DNA of 10,130 nt from Chitinophagaceae bacterium (GTDB lineage Bacteria > Bacteroidota > Bacteroidia > Chitinophagales > Chitinophagaceae): NCBI GenBank assembly GCA_025455245.1, contig JALOMX010000040.1, positions 1-10,130 on the forward strand, read 5' to 3'. The position numbers and the translations under genes were made by a program. A model generated the notes under the pieces. It did not search any database. It saw only the letters and a list, made by a program, of their open reading frames with translations, and was not told the origin of the DNA. Of the stretch, positions 9,001-10,130 are shown piece by piece. Within the stretch, counting starts at the first letter, position 1. Each line of letters opens with the position of its first letter.

Positions 9001-9869
9001 GTCAGAAACCATCTGCGGGCTTTGTCGGAAGGATTGGCTGCCATGGGCATAGCTTTTTCCAGATAAACAGCAGCGCTGTCCCACATGCTTAGTTTGTAAA
9101 AAAGGTATCCGGTGACCTCGTTCAGTTGCGGGCTTAATCTTTCCGGAAAGTTTGGATCGTTCCGCAAAATGATAATTAACGAAGATGCATCCAGATAATT
9201 TTGCTGATCCGTCAGATTGCGTATTTCCCAGATAAAACCATCATTGCGGCTTGGAGGTCTTGAACCAATATAGCTTTTCTTTTCCTTCGACATGATGGTA
9301 AAGGCGTTTGATTTTTCATCATCGTTGCTGCCGATTGGTTTGTCAAATCCGCCTTTTTCCTTGGGTGCAAAGGAATAGTTCAGGTATTGAAAGGCCATGG
9401 TGGCGGAATCGAAATTCTGATTGAGGTAATATGCTTTCCCCATCAGAAGATACATATTGTCTATCCAGTTGTTTCTGAGGTCGTGCAACAATATGCCTGC
9501 CGTACAGGTTGCCAAAATAGAATCAATGTCGGCCGATTGGCTCGTTTGTTCTACGCTCCATGGGTAATAAGGCAAAAGTTCGGTAAAATCATCGCGGTGT
9601 GCAAGCGAAGCATTTTCAATGATCTGATTGATCAGGGTGTTTGCATTGAAATAATAATTGTAATGCGTGTAGGTGTTTTGGAAAAACCGGCGGACAAGGG
9701 TAAAATCTTTATCCGCATTTTTTTCGCTTCCCAGTTTTCTTTCCTGAAATTCTTTAGGTTTTTTTAATTCAAAATCGAGTTTCGGTTGAGCCTGTAAAGC
9801 CGTGGAAATCAAAGCCAAGAGGCTAAAAATTAAAAAGGGCCGACTTATATTTTTGTAAGTAAAAATCAC
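6093..9869 (-). CDS. porW: T9SS accessory protein PorW/SprE with long AEK-rich helix
   Basis: A 1258-residue exported protein related to PorW (P. gingivalis) and SprE (F. johnsoniae), required for type IX secretion. Residues 1-27 form a signal peptide (hydrophobic core 11-25, ending ALQA before Q28) with no lipobox Cys. The N-terminal segment HYNYYFNANTLI (69-80) resembles the family's YNVLYNG-like region. TPR-like helices follow at about 133-165, 249-318, 355-412, 605-680 and 701-770. The family hallmark KWYFADPNL...FKERWG...DNWRRS is at 520-552. Residues 839-1113 are an Ala/Glu/Lys-rich repeat, and 1114-1258 form the conserved C-terminal domain (PFKIKP...YVNEISYTL...KYSFITISEANL). The GTG at 9869 is chosen because it alone gives a clean signal peptide. 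An upstream in-frame extension to 10100 would read through the divergent gene. The MORN lipoprotein follows 7 bp downstream. Confidence 0.86.
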   Translation of the reverse strand: MIFTYKNISRPFLIFSLLALISTALQAQPKLDFELKKPKEFQERKLGSEKNADKDFTLVRRFFQNTYTHYNYYFNANTLINQIIENASLAHRDDFTELLPYYPWSVEQTSQSADIDSILATCTAGILLHDLRNNWIDNMYLLMGKAYYLNQNFDSATMAFQYLNYSFAPKEKGGFDKPIGSNDDEKSNAFTIMSKEKKSYIGSRPPSRNDGFIWEIRNLTDQQNYLDASSLIIILRNDPNFPERLSPQLNEVTGYLFYKLSMWDSAAVYLEKAMPMAANPSDKARRWFLTAQLYQLSGDYQKSAAAYAKCLGLVTDLVMDVYARLNSIRLRKNEDPKIIDQNISDLLAMAKKSKYAEYRDIIYYAAAMVEIERNGLAAASQYLEKSIAANTTNTQQRTLSQFALGNVFFAQKNYGKAGPPYDSLQINQLKRDDSQMVAFRRPPCLQIYDAEKMVFLQDSLMALADMQENERTAIVKKIASKLRKERGLGDESEENMGAVSKSAFGDDNTKDLFAIPAGGKWYFADPNLRANGFNSFKERWGGRGNQDNWRRSSSLGTQMSKLPDFNNNTGDPDAMPVSPEVFEETFDSTDISFDNLYSRIPLSPERRAKAEDLAIQALFRKATALHEMLEDYEEAIKVYEEILKRGAKGEIAAKTMFGLVHCYNMTGQTAKAKALSSKMETEYPDEVSKINAPLTDERTALEDSTYEHIYDLFISGEFASALKEKEKADSTIGKGYWKPQLLYIQSVYHIQQREDSLAILQLNNLANQFKGHGLAEKATRMIDVLKRRKEIEDYLTKLDIKRAEEDQMDSSLLRPSAPVIAVIPNAAPVDSAANALALKEAAEKAEKLKEEKEAWEKQEAERLALEAEEAKKAEAKRLADEKAAAEKAEADRIAAEKAAAEKAEAERLAAEKALAEKQAAEKAAFEKAEAERLAAEKEKAEKELAEKIAAEKAAAEKELAEKLAAEKAKAEKELAEKQAKEKEALEKDAANRAEAEKALAEKQAKEKEALEKEIAEKERLEKEKAEKELAEKQAAEKAKAEKELADKIAADKLQAEKEMAEKQAKEKAEAEKLANEKIAAEKLAAEKREAERKAAEDKARAEKEAAEKAALAKQNMVDNVTILPPKTESPFKIKPNEKQVVAIILERIDPAYVNEISYTLTHSSLLNRDGDDITVNKKKIRDNLWLVELTSASFMNMQAAYDYIKYMKPILQNDLVTWLDSSKYSFITISEANLKELEKSQDAQLYLKVLREAVPGKF
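6594..7313 (-). repeat. 15-bp-period repeat encoding 48 xxAEK pentapeptides in PorW
   Basis: Reading the PorW frame, residues 853-1092 divide without a single insertion or deletion into 48 pentapeptides. The third position is mostly Ala, the fourth mostly Glu and the fifth Lys (or Arg), for example ELAEK, IAAEK, QAAEK, AKAEK. The wider Ala/Glu/Lys-rich segment spans residues 839-1113 (6531-7355) and loses register only near its ends. Lys at position 5 faces Glu of the next unit at i+4, which suits a salt-bridged single alpha-helix. The composition recalls the TolA stalk. Helix form and function are inference. Confidence 0.9.
6833..6950. repeat. 75-bp-offset near-exact duplication inside the AEK region
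   Basis: Bases 6833-6875 recur at 6908-6950 with one difference in 43 (C versus T at 6854 and 6929). The offset of 75 bp is exactly five pentapeptides, so both copies encode LAEKQAKEKEALEK in register. The near identity, against the more divergent codon use of other units, points to a recent slippage or unequal-crossover duplication. Confidence 0.85.
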
Positions 9870-9943
9870 CTGTGTACAATGTATTTCCGTATAACGATGC
9901 AGCAACCCGTTTATTTTGCACAAATTGGCTTTTGAACGGCGTA

Positions 9944-9975
9944 CAAATAAAGGAAAAAGGTATTGAGTTGCCAAA
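9944..9975 (-). promoter_or_regulatory. Candidate porW promoter (-33 TTTG, -7 TTTATTTG)
   Basis: On the minus strand, TTTG (9975-9972) is followed after 20 bases by TTTATTTG (9951-9944), which has one mismatch to the Bacteroidota -7 consensus TAnnTTTG. The spacing is normal for this promoter class. The predicted start near 9938 would give a leader of about 70 nt before the GTG at 9869. This is motif matching only. Confidence 0.3.
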
Positions 9976-9987
9976 TGCAATACCTTT
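9956..9987. promoter_or_regulatory. Perfect 10-bp inverted repeat in the porW / M23 divergent region
   Basis: AAAGGTATTG (9956-9965) and CAATACCTTT (9978-9987) are exact reverse complements around a 12-base spacer. The dyad ends 15 bp before the ATG of the M23 gene. Its spacer contains the candidate -33 element of porW. It could be an operator for a dimeric regulator, or an RNA hairpin in the 5' leader of the + strand gene. No T-run follows on either strand, so a terminator is unlikely. Confidence 0.5.
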
Positions 9988-10002
9988 ATCGCCACTCTGA
10001 AT

Positions 10003-10130
10003 ATGCTCAATAAATTAAAAGAAACAACTTTTAAAAGGAAACGGAACCGGTACAGGATGGTCATTATGAATGATGACACTTTTGAAGAAGTGGTAACCAT
10101 CCGGCTTACGAGGGTGAGTGTGTATGTAGC
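10003..10130 (+). CDS. M23-family peptidoglycan metallopeptidase, N-terminal fragment
   Basis: The first 42 codons of a gene cut by the window edge. After a very basic start (KLKETTFKRKRNRYR) comes YRMVIMNDDTFEEVVTIRLTR, which I recognise as the conserved cytoplasmic N-terminus of Bacteroidota M23/LytM-type murein endopeptidases anchored by one membrane segment. That segment would begin just past the window edge (VSVYV is its likely approach). Members cleave peptide cross-links in peptidoglycan, but the catalytic domain is not visible here. The gene is divergent from porW, with 133 bp between the start codons. A link between M23 peptidase and porW/sprE loci fits my memory of other Bacteroidota genomes, but I could not check it. 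The ATG at 10003 is the natural start. Confidence 0.65.
   Translation, partial: MLNKLKETTFKRKRNRYRMVIMNDDTFEEVVTIRLTRVSVYV

Noticed and set aside
9870..10100. 77-residue N-terminal extension of PorW to an in-frame start at 10100
   Set aside because: It would overlap the start of the divergent M23 gene, cover the whole promoter region, and bury the signal peptide inside the protein.

Overview
The window looks like chromosome from a member of the Bacteroidota, plausibly a Chitinophagaceae- or Sphingobacteriales-like lineage. The order is a guess; the phylum is well supported. The main evidence is a PorW/SprE homologue, a marker of the type IX secretion system (T9SS), which is essentially confined to this phylum. 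Supporting signs are TAnnTTTG-type promoter motifs, little use of strong Shine-Dalgarno sequences, and protein families typical of the group: a DUF389 protein with a long soluble tail, a tandem Usp protein with a degenerate second half, and a YwqK/MORN-type lipoprotein.

Layout. On the + strand from the left edge: the 3' part of a DUF389 membrane protein (1-1098), an esterase-D-like alpha/beta hydrolase (1174-2004) and a two-domain universal stress protein (2090-2926). A perfect 11-bp bidirectional terminator hairpin (2959-2984) separates these from a minus-strand block. That block reads, in transcription order, porW/sprE (9869-6093), a small MORN/YwqK-like lipoprotein (6085-5576) starting 7 bp after porW, and a class A penicillin-binding protein (5460-2989). 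At the right edge an M23-type metallopeptidase gene starts at 10003 on the + strand, divergent from porW across a 133-bp region that carries a perfect 10-bp dyad. No RNA genes, insertion sequences, CRISPR arrays or attachment sites were seen. No stretch over 300 bp lacks a gene.

How it fits together. The right two thirds is a cell-envelope neighbourhood: a T9SS accessory protein, a probable outer-membrane lipoprotein transcribed with it, a bifunctional peptidoglycan synthase and a peptidoglycan hydrolase. The left third is a looser set of membrane, hydrolase and stress genes with no obvious shared pathway.

The most striking feature is inside porW. Between the TPR/PorW core and the C-terminal domain lies a 275-residue Ala/Glu/Lys-rich segment. 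Of this, 240 residues (853-1092) read as 48 consecutive in-register pentapeptides of the form x-x-A-E-K, that is, a 15-bp DNA period over 720 bp. The five-residue period and i to i+4 charge pairing suggest a long straight single alpha-helix (TolA-like stalk) rather than a heptad coiled coil. The same protein has a GTG-started, apparently cleavable signal peptide with no lipobox, although characterised PorW/SprE proteins are lipoproteins.
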